Source of the DNA: Flavobacterium sp.
GTDB taxonomy: Bacteria; Bacteroidota; Bacteroidia; Flavobacteriales; Flavobacteriaceae
Assembly (NCBI RefSeq): GCF_027484705.1
Contig: NZ_JAIXSL010000018.1
Location: 86,506-150,505, forward strand
Length of the DNA: 64,000 nucleotides
Direction of reading: 5' to 3'
Positions within the stretch are counted from its first letter, which is position 1, and every line of letters begins with the position of its first letter. A program made the translations under genes and the position numbers. Below, piece after piece: positions 1-9,923 of this stretch. Under the pieces are notes generated by a model. That model was not told where the DNA came from. It did no database searches and saw only the letters and a program-made list of their open reading frames with translations.

Positions 1-1
1 A

Positions 2-118
2 ACGAGTTACCACTATACAATCAACCCGCAAAAAACCAGAATTCAGAAAGCAATTTTTTCACTAAAAGAAGTTAAAGGATTGTTATTTCAACACGAAATT
101 ATTGTTGCTGACATCTAA
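2..118 (+). CDS. C-terminal fragment of an unidentified protein, truncated by the window edge (...KAIFSLKEVKGLLFQHEIIVADI*)
   Basis: Open frame from base 2 to TAA at 116-118; no start visible in window. Confidence 0.4.
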   Translation, partial: TSYHYTINPQKTRIQKAIFSLKEVKGLLFQHEIIVADI

Positions 119-312
119 TTGTAAGATAATTGTTATAAATAAAAGTTTATTTGTAAAATCAGCGTTAATTTATGTACGTAAATTATTATTTTTTATATTT
201 TTGAATGATTAATCGATTTCCCAAAAGATTATTACCTTATAAACCTGCATTCCTTATACGCCTATAGTTTGGAAAATCGGAAGAACTATTGTATTATACC
301 TTTTAAATAACA

Positions 313-891
313 ATGATTAGAATTTACCCTAATGAAGAATTCAAGGAAGTTTTCTTGGATGTTCCTCAAAGAATGCGTTATGCCATTTCAAACAAAGGAA
401 GAATAGCCAGTTTTACAGACCGTATTGAAGACGGAAACATCCTCAAAGGAGGTACTTCTGATGGCTATGTTACCTTACGTTACAGAGAAAAAGTTGGTGA
501 CAAAATCATCAACAGAATAAAATTTGTTTACAAACTGGTGGCTGAAAATTTCATTCCAAAAACCTCTGAAGATCAGGTGCATGTGTTGCATATGGATTTC
601 AGCCGTGACAATGACGATGTCAACAATCTGCGCTGGGCTAATCCTGCCGAGAAATTGGCACATTACAAGAAAAGCCCGAGGGTCATCCGCGCGAAACAGA
701 ATTTACTCGAGCACAATATCAAATCTGACGGCAGAAAACTAACGGTAACGACCGTAATCCGTATTAAAAAGATGCTGCAGAATCCTAAAGGAAGAACCAG
801 AAACAGTATGATCGCCAAACAATTCGGCATTAGTGCAACACATTTGAAACGCATTGAAACCGGCGAAAACTGGGGACACATTAAGGTTTAA
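313..891 (+). CDS. NUMOD4/HNH-like protein with C-terminal helix-turn-helix
   Basis: N-terminal 'YAISNKGRIASF...LKGGTSDGYVTLRYRE' is NUMOD4-like; 'VHVLHMDFSRDNDDVNNLRWAN' is HNH-like; C-term 'NSMIAKQFGISATHLKRIETGENW' is HTH-like. Confidence 0.75.
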   Translation: MIRIYPNEEFKEVFLDVPQRMRYAISNKGRIASFTDRIEDGNILKGGTSDGYVTLRYREKVGDKIINRIKFVYKLVAENFIPKTSEDQVHVLHMDFSRDNDDVNNLRWANPAEKLAHYKKSPRVIRAKQNLLEHNIKSDGRKLTVTTVIRIKKMLQNPKGRTRNSMIAKQFGISATHLKRIETGENWGHIKV

Positions 892-897
892 GGGAAC

Positions 898-1401
898 TCA
901 CAGTTTCTTTTCCATGACATAGTCTTCCATCAGGAAACCATCGCCAATCGGAATATCAATCTCGCCTATTTTCTGATACCCATTTTTGAGGTAAAAGTCA
1001 TAGGCGACATTGAATTTATTGACGTTTAAAGAAACTGCGTCTGCCTGATGATCGCTTGCCAATCGCTCTACTGCTACCAGCAATGCCTTCCCTGCTCCTT
1101 TTCCCTGAGCCGTCGGAAGCACATAAAGTTTGTGTAGCCGGGTAACATTATTTTGCTGATAATCATGTTCGTAGGATGCAAAACCAATGGTTTTCCCACT
1201 ATCGGCAATCAGCAGAAACCGGTGATTTTTTTGTAGGAGATTGTTCTGCAACGTTTCATCAGAATAGAACTTGCCCAGCATATAATCGAGTTGGGCTTTC
1301 GACAGGATATTGCCGTAAGTCACGGGCCAGGTTTCATAAGCTATTTTTCTTATGACCGGAAAGTCGGTTGCGGTTGCCTCAGAAATGGTAAGCATAGTCA
1401 A
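898..1401 (-). CDS. GNAT family N-acetyltransferase
   Basis: 'LYVLPTAQGKGAGKALL' acetyl-CoA binding motif and GNAT-like 'NKFNVAYDFYLKNGYQKIGE'. Confidence 0.9.
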   Translation of the reverse strand: MTMLTISEATATDFPVIRKIAYETWPVTYGNILSKAQLDYMLGKFYSDETLQNNLLQKNHRFLLIADSGKTIGFASYEHDYQQNNVTRLHKLYVLPTAQGKGAGKALLVAVERLASDHQADAVSLNVNKFNVAYDFYLKNGYQKIGEIDIPIGDGFLMEDYVMEKKL

Positions 1402-1402
1402 A

Positions 1403-3196
1403 TTAAATAGTTTTAGGAATAAAAATAGAGAATTTTACGCCTTCATTGGGTTTGGCTTTCACTTTAATAAAGCCATTGTGATTTTCAACGATGCGTTTGC
1501 AGATGGCCAATCCTAGTCCTGTGCCGGCATATTTTGCATCCGTTTCGAGCCGCTTAAACAACTGGAATGCTTTTTCTGCGTATTCCTGTTTAAAACCAAT
1601 GCCGTTATCCGCTACTACAATCTTATAGTATTTGTCGCTGGCAATCGGTTGGCCTTTGTGCATTTCATTTGGCTCGATGGTTTCGGCAAAAATCTCAATT
1701 TTGGGCGGCACATCATCCTTGCTGTATTTGATTGAATTTGAAATCAGGTTCACAAACAACTGCTCCATCTGGAATGCAATGGCTTTTATTTTGGGCAACG
1801 CACCGATTTCAATTTCGGCTTTTTTATCCTCAATATTGGTAGCCAGATCATGAAGAACCTGTTGAATGACCTCATTGAGGTTGGTTTTCACAAAAGCTTT
1901 ATCACCTCTGACCGCGCGCGAATAATTGAGCAAATCAATCAGTAAACGCTGCATTCTGTTCGAAGCGAGTTTAATTTTAGAGAAATAATCCTTTCCGGAA
2001 TCCGTCAGCAATTCGAGTTCCTTTTCTTCGAGTCGCGAAATAAACATCTGGATTTTGCGTAGCGGTTCCTGCAGGTCATGACTTGCAATGTTGTTGAAGG
2101 CCTGCAATTCTTCATTCATCACCACCAATTGCTTGTTGTTTTCTTCCAGTTCGATGGTTCTTTTATACTGTTCCGTGACATCGTAATTGACGCCAATCTT
2201 AACGGTCTGCCCGATAGCATTTTTAGTAAAACTTCCGACCGATGTGATGTAACGAATGGTTCCGTCCGCCAATAAATAACGGAAAGTCATCGTGGTATCC
2301 TGGTGGTTTTTCAGAGAATCCTCATGCGCTTTCATGATGCTTTCATAATCATCCGGATGCAGGTATTTCGAAGAATTTTCAACTTTGGCTTCGAACGAGC
2401 CAGGTTCAACGCCTAACATTCGGTAATAGTTGTCTGAAAAAATATAAGTATCGGTATCAAGATTATATTTCCAGTAGCCAAAGCCTGCAATCTTCTCAGC
2501 GTTTTGGAACGAATGGTTCAGGAATTTAAGTTCGTCGTTGGCTTTTTTGAGCGCTCTGATATCGACGTTCATTTTATTGTAAGACAGCAAAACCATCAGC
2601 AGCGATATGATCACGAGCAAAAACACATTGATCATAGAATTGCGCAATTCGTATTGGTGCGAGGAATTATGGAGCTTAGCAATATTGATCTGCTTGTTGA
2701 TGCTTTTGTATACAAAATCGCGCATCGCTTTGGTACAATTGCTGCTTTCGAGAAGTCTGGCGTTGAGTTCCAGCGGATTGATTTTCTTGTCTTTAGCGAT
2801 GGTCAGCGTCTCCCGAAAAAGCATAAAACGATAATCGATGAGCTTTCTTAGGCTGTCGATATCTTTACTTTTGTCGGCTCCGAAGGACAACCTTTCGATT
2901 CTTTTTAGAATGAGTTCAATCTGCGCGCGGTCCAGAAACCGGTTCTTCAGATACGATTCGTCTTTGGTGATAATATAACTCCGCAGGCTCGTTTCATACA
3001 TGCTCACCACCGACAAAACCTTTTCGAGTTCCAACTGCGTCCGGTTCGATCTTGCGATTAAATCTACAGAAGTATCAAGCCGCTGCATCTGATTGTAAAA
3101 CACCGAAGCGATATAACAAACCAAAGCAATGGCCACGATAAGTGCTAATTTGAATACTTGGGAATTTTTATACAATCCAAAGAATCTCATAGCCAC
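1403..3196 (-). CDS. Sensor histidine kinase: N-terminal TM/CHASE3-like region, PAS, HisKA, HATPase
   Basis: 'SHDLQEPLRKIQ' H-box, 'DNGIGF', 'GTGLGLAICKRI'; start may be GTG 3196 or ATG 3190. Confidence 0.92.
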   Translation of the reverse strand: MAMRFFGLYKNSQVFKLALIVAIALVCYIASVFYNQMQRLDTSVDLIARSNRTQLELEKVLSVVSMYETSLRSYIITKDESYLKNRFLDRAQIELILKRIERLSFGADKSKDIDSLRKLIDYRFMLFRETLTIAKDKKINPLELNARLLESSNCTKAMRDFVYKSINKQINIAKLHNSSHQYELRNSMINVFLLVIISLLMVLLSYNKMNVDIRALKKANDELKFLNHSFQNAEKIAGFGYWKYNLDTDTYIFSDNYYRMLGVEPGSFEAKVENSSKYLHPDDYESIMKAHEDSLKNHQDTTMTFRYLLADGTIRYITSVGSFTKNAIGQTVKIGVNYDVTEQYKRTIELEENNKQLVVMNEELQAFNNIASHDLQEPLRKIQMFISRLEEKELELLTDSGKDYFSKIKLASNRMQRLLIDLLNYSRAVRGDKAFVKTNLNEVIQQVLHDLATNIEDKKAEIEIGALPKIKAIAFQMEQLFVNLISNSIKYSKDDVPPKIEIFAETIEPNEMHKGQPIASDKYYKIVVADNGIGFKQEYAEKAFQLFKRLETDAKYAGTGLGLAICKRIVENHNGFIKVKAKPNEGVKFSIFIPKTI

Positions 3197-3648
3197 TAGA
3201 TGCTAAAGAAAAAGGTGTCGCGGTTTAAAGATGAAGTATGAAATTGCCAGTTCAGGTGCAGCACTTCTTTGATGACTCTTTTGAGTTCAGAAAAATCGTT
3301 GGGCTTTTTGATGTATATATTTGCACCTTCGATAAACGTATCTTCAATATCACTTTCTGAAGAAGATGTGGAATAGATCGCCACGGAAACCTCCCGAAAA
3401 CGTTGGTCTGCCCTGATTTCCTTCAAGCATTCCAAGCCATTTTTGTAAGGCATGTTCAAATCGAGGAATAAGATGTGCGGCAATTCAAAATCCGGATTCA
3501 CCAAATGTTCCATCAGGTCTTTCCCATCTTCAAATAAGATCAGCTCATTGGTCATTTTAAGTTCGGCAATCGCTTCGCTGAAGAACATACGATCGTCCTC
3601 GTCGTCATCGGCTAAAAGAATTCGCAATGGTTTTTGATTTGTAGCCAT
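3196..3648 (-). CDS. Single-domain (CheY/Rcp1-like) response regulator
   Basis: 'ILLADDDEDDRMFF', 'ILFLDLNMPYKNGLECL', 'IKKPND'. Confidence 0.92.
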   Translation of the reverse strand: MATNQKPLRILLADDDEDDRMFFSEAIAELKMTNELILFEDGKDLMEHLVNPDFELPHILFLDLNMPYKNGLECLKEIRADQRFREVSVAIYSTSSSESDIEDTFIEGANIYIKKPNDFSELKRVIKEVLHLNWQFHTSSLNRDTFFFSI

Positions 3649-3671
3649 AATAGTAGAAAAGGGTTTGGAAA

Positions 3672-4229
3672 TTATTTATTGATCAATGATTTTCTTTTGT
3701 TGACAATACGTTTAAAAACCGACGGCGTCAAACCGGTGACTTTCTTAAACTGGCTCGACAAATGCGCGAGGCTGCTGTAATTAAGTTTGTAAGATATTTC
3801 GGTTAAGTTAAATTCCTCATCGATAATCAGTTTTTTGGCGCGTTCAATTTTCTGGATGATAATGTAGTTCTCAATCGAGGTAAAAGTATATTCTGAAAAA
3901 ATATTCGACAGATAACCATAACTCAAATTCAGCTTGTCCGCCAGATAAACCGAAGTCGTAGTAACGGGAAGTTTGTCTCTTTCGTATACCATTTCGATAA
4001 TCGCATCCTTGATTTTCTGGATCAATTGGTTTTTTTGATTGTCGATTAAGGTAATGCCGTAATGGTTCAGCGAAGCCTGAAGTTCGGTGAGCGTTTCTTT
4101 TGAAATGACCTCTTTGATCTCGACTTCTCCAAAATCCAAAAGTTTGTATTTGATGTTGAATCGTTCGAGCTGTTCCTGTAAAATAACACGACAAGCTACG
4201 ATTCCATCAGAATTGAAATAGAGTCTCAT
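3672..4229 (-). CDS. AraC-family helix-turn-helix transcriptional regulator
   Basis: C-term 'FNLTEISYKLNYSSLAHLSSQFKKVTGLTPSVFKRI' is a canonical AraC HTH. Confidence 0.9.
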   Translation of the reverse strand: MRLYFNSDGIVACRVILQEQLERFNIKYKLLDFGEVEIKEVISKETLTELQASLNHYGITLIDNQKNQLIQKIKDAIIEMVYERDKLPVTTTSVYLADKLNLSYGYLSNIFSEYTFTSIENYIIIQKIERAKKLIIDEEFNLTEISYKLNYSSLAHLSSQFKKVTGLTPSVFKRIVNKRKSLINK

Positions 4230-4376
4230 GGGGTTGTTGGTTTGTTTTGTTTGCTTTTGATGCTATAAATATAGCCCAAAAATTTCCAGCCTTCAACAGA
4301 AGTTAAATAAAATAAGATGTTAAAAATTCAAACAAACTAAGAATGAACGCCTTAAAACTGTGGTTCCTGTGAGAAT

Positions 4377-4970
4377 TTACCCGTGAATGCTTTCGCTTTT
4401 TCCGTAATTGGTGATGATCGAAGCTTCGAAATCAAGCCATTCGCGCCAGCGTTTTTCCACATCGATGCCTTGTCCGTATTTGCGCGCATAAGTGATGAAA
4501 GTGGTATAATGCGCGGCTTCACTTTCCATAAGTTCACGATAAAATTGAGAAAGTTCCTCATCCTGAATATTCTCAGACAGCACTTTAAACCTTTCACAGC
4601 TTCTCGCTTCGATCATAGCCGAAAACAGCATGCGCTCAACAAAACCTGAAACCCGGCTTCCGGTATTGCTGCGTTTCATATATTGTGCGAGTTCGCCAAC
4701 GTATTCATCTTTGCGTTCACGACCTAAAGTCAGGCCGCGTTTTTTGATGATTTCATGCACCATTTCAAAATGCTCGATTTCCTCTTTGGCCAGTGCCAAC
4801 ATATCACTAACTAAATCCGGATATTCCGAATTGATGGTGATGATCGTGATTGCATTTGAAGCGGCTTTTTGCTCGCACCAAGCATGATCGGTCAGGATTT
4901 CTTCGATGTTGGTTTCTACGATATTGACCCAGCGCGGATCGGTCGGAAGTTGCAATCTGAAAGTTGACAT
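4377..4970 (-). CDS. miaE: tRNA-(ms[2]io[6]A)-hydroxylase
   Basis: 'DHAWCEQKAASNAI', 'EEIEHFEMVHEIIKKRGLTLGRERKDEY', 'EARSCERF', 'SEAAHYTTF' di-iron ligand pattern. Confidence 0.9.
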   Translation of the reverse strand: MSTFRLQLPTDPRWVNIVETNIEEILTDHAWCEQKAASNAITIITINSEYPDLVSDMLALAKEEIEHFEMVHEIIKKRGLTLGRERKDEYVGELAQYMKRSNTGSRVSGFVERMLFSAMIEARSCERFKVLSENIQDEELSQFYRELMESEAAHYTTFITYARKYGQGIDVEKRWREWLDFEASIITNYGKSESIHG

Positions 4971-5101
4971 AAGATGTTTTTTGAATTAACTGTTGTCGCT
5001 GTCGAAAGTCGGTCGTCATAGATCTAACCCGAAACCGACCTTTTTTCGACAGCCAAAATTACAACATTTAATCACAAATTTCAGGGATTTGTAGGCCCTA
5101 T

Positions 5102-7549
5102 TTAATTTTTCACGCGGTTCTTTTCACTATCGGCGCCATTGGCATCATGCTGCGATTTGGTTTCAAATGATTTCCCAAAACTGTAGGTGAAAGTAAGTGC
5201 GACGAATCTCGAATCACCGCGGTTTCTCCAATTCGCATCGGTAAGCTGGATGTTTTTGATGATGCCGTTGTTGAGATTCGAAAAGAAAATATCGTTCGCC
5301 GACAATTTTAAACTGCCTTTGCCTTTGAGGATTTTTTTCTGTACACCCAAACTGACATTCGATCTTGCCAACAAAACAAACTGCGTGGAGGTCACATCCG
5401 TGGTATAATTTCCGCTGAGTTCCGCCGACCAATCTTTTTTGAATTTAAAACTGTTGTTCATCATAAAATACCAGAACGTTCCCGAAGAATTCAAACCTTC
5501 TGTATACAATTGGCTCTGAAAATGCGAGTAAGTCACTTCCGAATAAACGTTGGCGGACCACCATTTCGCAAACGGAATTTGGGCATTCACATTGAGGCTG
5601 TAATACTCACTTTTACCGATATTTCCGGGGCGGCTGTAATAGATTTCGTCTTTAATTTCAATCGTTTCATTGATATCATCTTTGCTGTGGGCATAACTTA
5701 AAGTCGTCGAAAAAAGCTCTTTGTAACGATACGAAAATTCATAATTATCAGAAAAATTAGGGTCCAGATAAGGGTTTCCGGAATAGAACGTGAACTTATC
5801 GAGCGGGCTCACAAATGGGTTCAAATCCTGAAAATACGGGCGGTTAATTCTTTTTCCATAATTGATAACCAACTGATTGTTGCCAATCGAATCTAACTTA
5901 TACATCACATAAACCGTCGGGAAAAGATTGGTGTAATTCCTTTTGAACGTCGATGCGGGTTTCTCAACATTGCCGAGCTGATTGCCTTTAGAATCCGTAT
6001 GTTCCAACCGCAGTCCGGTCTGAAAAGTGAATTTTTTATAACTCGTATTGAAATTCACATACACCGCATTGATGATTTCATCATACTTAAAATGATTGCT
6101 CGTATCGTAATTCGGAACCTCATTCCCGGCAATGATATCGCGGTAATCGGCAATATTATCGGTTTTGGAAAAGCTTCCTTTATAACCGGCTTCAAAGGTT
6201 CCTTGGTTCGGAAGCGGATGCGTATAATCAGATTTCAGCGAATAAATGGCAATATCGGTGGGTAAAATACCATGCAAAGCATCTTGGCTGCTCAGCGAAT
6301 TATCGGGTTGGTACACAAAATTATTAAAGCGTTGGTTGGTTTCGGTTTCGTATTTCAGATAGTCGAGATCGACCGTGATTTTTTGCCCGAGCGTATCAAT
6401 ATCATGACGGAAATTGAGGTTGATGCCGCCATTTTTGAATTTCTCATTCTCAATATTGTTGGCGATAATGGTCGAATCTATGACCGAAGCGGAATTGGTT
6501 AAAGTACTGCGCACATCCGTTTTTTGGCGGCTCGATTTCAGAATTCCAGTAAGTCCGATGCCCAAAGTGGTTTTGTCGTTCACGTAATAATCCAATCCGA
6601 TTTTGGCGTTGCCTGTATTGACTTGTGTCCGGAAAAAACTGTTCTGGTAAAAAAGGCTTTTCGTGGTTAAATCCGCATTCTTAAACCGTCGGAAAATAAA
6701 CAGATCATTTACCGGATTTTGGTAAGCGTAACCCACATTCCCAAACAACCTGACTTTATTATTGAGGTAATTGAAATTGAAACCTTGTCGCGTCTGCGGC
6801 CTTTGTCCTTGCGAATAGCGCGAAGTAACACTGCCGTTGAATCCTTTCGCTTTCGATCTTTTGCTGATGATGTTGATTACGCCCGCACTTCCTGCCGCAT
6901 CGTATTTTGCCGGCGGATTTGTCATCAATTCGATTTTATCGAGCGTGCTTGCGGGAAGCGACTTCAGGTAAGCTTCTAGTTCTGCTCCGGACAAATAAGT
7001 AGGTTTGTCATCAATAAAAACCTGAACGCCTGATTTGCCTTTGAAAGTGATCGTACCGTTTTGATCGACGCTGATGCCCGGAGATTTTTCGAGCACATCC
7101 ATCGCATCGCCGCCTGCAGCCGTGATGAAAGCCTCTACATTGACGACCGTTCTGTCGATTTTATTCTCAATGAAAGGTTTCTTTTTCTTGACCACGACTT
7201 CCTGAAGCGTATTGCTTTGTTGCGTTTCCATGGTGATTTCCGGCCACACCACTTCTTGTTGCGAATCAATGTTGATGGAAGTGCTTAAATACGATTTGTA
7301 ACCTTCATTTTCAACAGCAATTTGGTACGCTGCATTGGCAAGATTGGCAAATTCAAAACTGCCGTCAGCTTGGGTGATTTCGGTTTTTACGAGCGTGTTA
7401 TCTTTGACTAGTGCCAAGGAAACTACTGCAGAAACTAGCGGTTGCTTCGCTGAAGTTAGCACTTTTCCGCTGATTTTTCCCGACTGCGCCTGAGCAAATC
7501 CGCAGCACAGGAATAAACTGCATAACATTGATTTAAAATAAAGGTTCAT
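5102..7549 (-). CDS. Outer-membrane beta-barrel / TonB-dependent receptor family protein with carboxypeptidase-regulatory-like N-domain
   Basis: Signal peptide, 'SGKISGKVLTSAKQPLVSAVV' and plug 'MDVLEKSPGISVDQNGTITFKGKSGVQVFID'. Confidence 0.92.
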   Translation of the reverse strand: MNLYFKSMLCSLFLCCGFAQAQSGKISGKVLTSAKQPLVSAVVSLALVKDNTLVKTEITQADGSFEFANLANAAYQIAVENEGYKSYLSTSINIDSQQEVVWPEITMETQQSNTLQEVVVKKKKPFIENKIDRTVVNVEAFITAAGGDAMDVLEKSPGISVDQNGTITFKGKSGVQVFIDDKPTYLSGAELEAYLKSLPASTLDKIELMTNPPAKYDAAGSAGVINIISKRSKAKGFNGSVTSRYSQGQRPQTRQGFNFNYLNNKVRLFGNVGYAYQNPVNDLFIFRRFKNADLTTKSLFYQNSFFRTQVNTGNAKIGLDYYVNDKTTLGIGLTGILKSSRQKTDVRSTLTNSASVIDSTIIANNIENEKFKNGGINLNFRHDIDTLGQKITVDLDYLKYETETNQRFNNFVYQPDNSLSSQDALHGILPTDIAIYSLKSDYTHPLPNQGTFEAGYKGSFSKTDNIADYRDIIAGNEVPNYDTSNHFKYDEIINAVYVNFNTSYKKFTFQTGLRLEHTDSKGNQLGNVEKPASTFKRNYTNLFPTVYVMYKLDSIGNNQLVINYGKRINRPYFQDLNPFVSPLDKFTFYSGNPYLDPNFSDNYEFSYRYKELFSTTLSYAHSKDDINETIEIKDEIYYSRPGNIGKSEYYSLNVNAQIPFAKWWSANVYSEVTYSHFQSQLYTEGLNSSGTFWYFMMNNSFKFKKDWSAELSGNYTTDVTSTQFVLLARSNVSLGVQKKILKGKGSLKLSANDIFFSNLNNGIIKNIQLTDANWRNRGDSRFVALTFTYSFGKSFETKSQHDANGADSEKNRVKN

Positions 7550-7695
7550 ACTGGTTTCGTTTTTTGATGAATGATGATTGGTTGATGATAAGTTGATTTT
7601 GTTTCATTTAAGGCCATAAAAATCCAGTTCACAAAAGTGAATCTTAAAAAGATAAAGTGTTGGTTATTGCGTCAGTTTGCCAACGCCTGAATGAT

Positions 7696-9381
7696 CTATT
7701 TTTCGCCTGAAGCGACTTTGCTGTTGATATTATAGTTAAAGCAGATGTTGTGAAACGGCGCTTTGATGTATTTGTCCCGAATTTTCCTGTATTGACTTAC
7801 GGGCTGTATTTTTCCGTTGACGATAAGGTTGATTTTGGAAAGATTGTACGATAAATTTTTAGTGTCTTTGATGATTTTTTCGGCCATCAGATCGGAAATG
7901 ATGTTACTGGTGATTTTCTCCACATTGAGGTTCTCTGGCAGATTTTCTCCTGAAATTCCGGTTCTGATCGAAACCTTTTTGGTGCCGTTTTCTGTAACCT
8001 CTTTCTCATAAGTTTTGGCGCTTTTAGTGTCGTTGATGACGGTTCTTGTGGTCACCGTTCTTGACCTAGCTTCATTTTTATGCGCTTCGTTTTCAGCTTT
8101 TGCAACCTGATCATCGTAAAACCTTGCTTCATTATCGGCTTTGGCTGCGGCCTCGTCTGCTTTTCTGGTATCATCATCCGCTTTTCTGGCCGCTTCATCA
8201 GCTTTGGCCGCTTCCATGGTAGCTTTTCGGGCAACTTCAGCATCATAATCCAATTTTGTTTGCGGATAAATGGCCTGAGGATTGGTTGGAGGGCATCGCG
8301 AATCCTGAACTTGAGCTACAGGTGAAATTTCAATAGGCATAATAGGTATGGCAACATTGCTGACCGTTGGTTTCGAGCAGGCTAACAACACTACCACCGT
8401 CAAAAAAAGGCTTGTTGCAAGGAACGTTTTCTCGACTTTGTTGAGTGATTTGTCGCTATTGTGGATGATGCGTTTCGCTCGTTGCAACAAATGATTTTTA
8501 GTACTGCCAAATCCTACCGCCAACGTACAATTGTTTCTGTTGAATTCATCGAAAGTGACAAGCGCCTGCACAAAATTGATTTTATCTTCAGTGGCAGCAA
8601 TCGCAATATCGTCGCAACAATTTTCGCGTTCCTCTTTGATCAGCGATGACAGCCATAAAACACCCGGATTGAAGAAAAATATCGTTTCCGCAAAAGCCTG
8701 CACCAAATTGATTCCGTAATCTTTTCTACGGATGTGCGCGAGTTCGTGCAATAAAATCGCTTCGATCTGTTCTTCTGGCAAACTTGTTAACAAGCCAAAA
8801 GGAACGAGTAATATCGGTTTGAAAAATCCGGTCACCAAAGGCACTTTGACCAAAGTCGATTCTAATAAAACAACTGTTTTTTTGATTTGAATGCGACTTG
8901 CCAATGCTTCTATTCTGCTGCTCCAATAAGCTGGCGGAGCAAAAGTTTTGTAATTTCTAATCCTATAGATATGGCCCATACCTGTAAAAACTCCGAAACA
9001 TTTGATGCAGAAAATCAGAAACCAAATCAGTGTGATGGTATTGGCGTGATGGTTTAAAAAACTAATGATCGAATTAGAAACAGCATCGATATTTCCGTTG
9101 CCAGAAACATCAGCAATTGTTGCATTAAATTGGTTGACTGGTAAATTAAGGCGTGTAGTGACTTCGGTTTTTTCACTTTGATATTCGTAATCAAACGTAA
9201 AACCTGCAATGATCACAAAACTCAAAAACAAAAGAGAAAGTATATTATAACGCAAGCTCGCTGACGATTTCCGCGTGATGAAAATTACGGTTCCTGCGCA
9301 CAAAGCCAACAGAAATCCCTGCCACACGGAATGCACTAACGTCCAAGAAATGGCTTTGAGTAAAGTGTCGTTAAAAATCAT
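7696..9381 (-). CDS. M56-family (BlaR1-like) membrane metallopeptidase
   Basis: 'EAILLHELAHIRRKDYGINLVQ...FFFNPGVLWLSSLIKEERENCCDD' zinc-peptidase signature; partner BlaI-like gene adjacent. Confidence 0.92.
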   Translation of the reverse strand: MIFNDTLLKAISWTLVHSVWQGFLLALCAGTVIFITRKSSASLRYNILSLLFLSFVIIAGFTFDYEYQSEKTEVTTRLNLPVNQFNATIADVSGNGNIDAVSNSIISFLNHHANTITLIWFLIFCIKCFGVFTGMGHIYRIRNYKTFAPPAYWSSRIEALASRIQIKKTVVLLESTLVKVPLVTGFFKPILLVPFGLLTSLPEEQIEAILLHELAHIRRKDYGINLVQAFAETIFFFNPGVLWLSSLIKEERENCCDDIAIAATEDKINFVQALVTFDEFNRNNCTLAVGFGSTKNHLLQRAKRIIHNSDKSLNKVEKTFLATSLFLTVVVLLACSKPTVSNVAIPIMPIEISPVAQVQDSRCPPTNPQAIYPQTKLDYDAEVARKATMEAAKADEAARKADDDTRKADEAAAKADNEARFYDDQVAKAENEAHKNEARSRTVTTRTVINDTKSAKTYEKEVTENGTKKVSIRTGISGENLPENLNVEKITSNIISDLMAEKIIKDTKNLSYNLSKINLIVNGKIQPVSQYRKIRDKYIKAPFHNICFNYNINSKVASGEK

Positions 9382-9399
9382 GAGCGTTCGTTTTACGGA

Positions 9400-9786
9400 T
9401 TATTTCTTTTCAAGTTGGTCAAGCATTTTTCTGATCTCATCAATTTCTTGCTGTGATGTTTTTTTGTTCCCGAGCAATTGCATCATCAGACTGCTGCTGG
9501 AGCCGTTGTACATCGCATCCACAAATTTTTCAAGCAGGAATCCTTTGGTTTTTTTCTCTTCAATCGCCGGGCTGTAAACATGTTTCATACTTGATTTGTC
9601 GGTAAGCAACATGCCTTTTTCGGCCATAATCTGCATCAATTTTAACGTCGATGTATATTGTACCGCCCTTTTCTGCTCATTGAGCTGGTCATTGACGAAC
9701 CGCACGGTCGACGGGCCAAATTGCCACAACACTTGCAAGATTTCGAGTTCTGATTTTGTAGGTTCTGACGGGATGCTCATTTTCAT
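9400..9786 (-). CDS. BlaI/MecI/CopY family transcriptional regulator
   Basis: 'PTKSELEILQVLWQFGPSTVRFVNDQLN...VQYTSTLKLMQIMAEKGML' winged helix. Confidence 0.92.
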   Translation of the reverse strand: MKMSIPSEPTKSELEILQVLWQFGPSTVRFVNDQLNEQKRAVQYTSTLKLMQIMAEKGMLLTDKSSMKHVYSPAIEEKKTKGFLLEKFVDAMYNGSSSSLMMQLLGNKKTSQQEIDEIRKMLDQLEKK

Positions 9787-9869
9787 TTTTTTGATTTCAA
9801 CAAATCAAAGGTAGGAAAAATTTCGTACGAACAAATTATAACGTAATATTTTTTGAAACTTTAACACAA

Positions 9870-9899
9870 ATAAAAAACCCACACTCGAAAGTATGGGTT
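9870..9899 (-). terminator. Rho-independent terminator downstream of glyA
   Basis: On the minus strand: AACCCATACT-TTCG-AGTGTGGGTT followed by TTTTTA; one mismatch in the stem. Confidence 0.75.
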
Positions 9900-9923
9900 C
9901 TCATTATCATTTAATGATGTTGC

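Noticed and set aside
167-184. AATTTATGTACGTAAATT inverted repeat in the left intergenic region
   Set aside because: Short AT-rich dyad with no recognisable promoter context; expected by chance in AT-rich DNA.
313-891. Active homing endonuclease or mobile intron
   Set aside because: No intron boundaries, phage genes or interrupted host gene nearby; HNH first motif looks degenerate.
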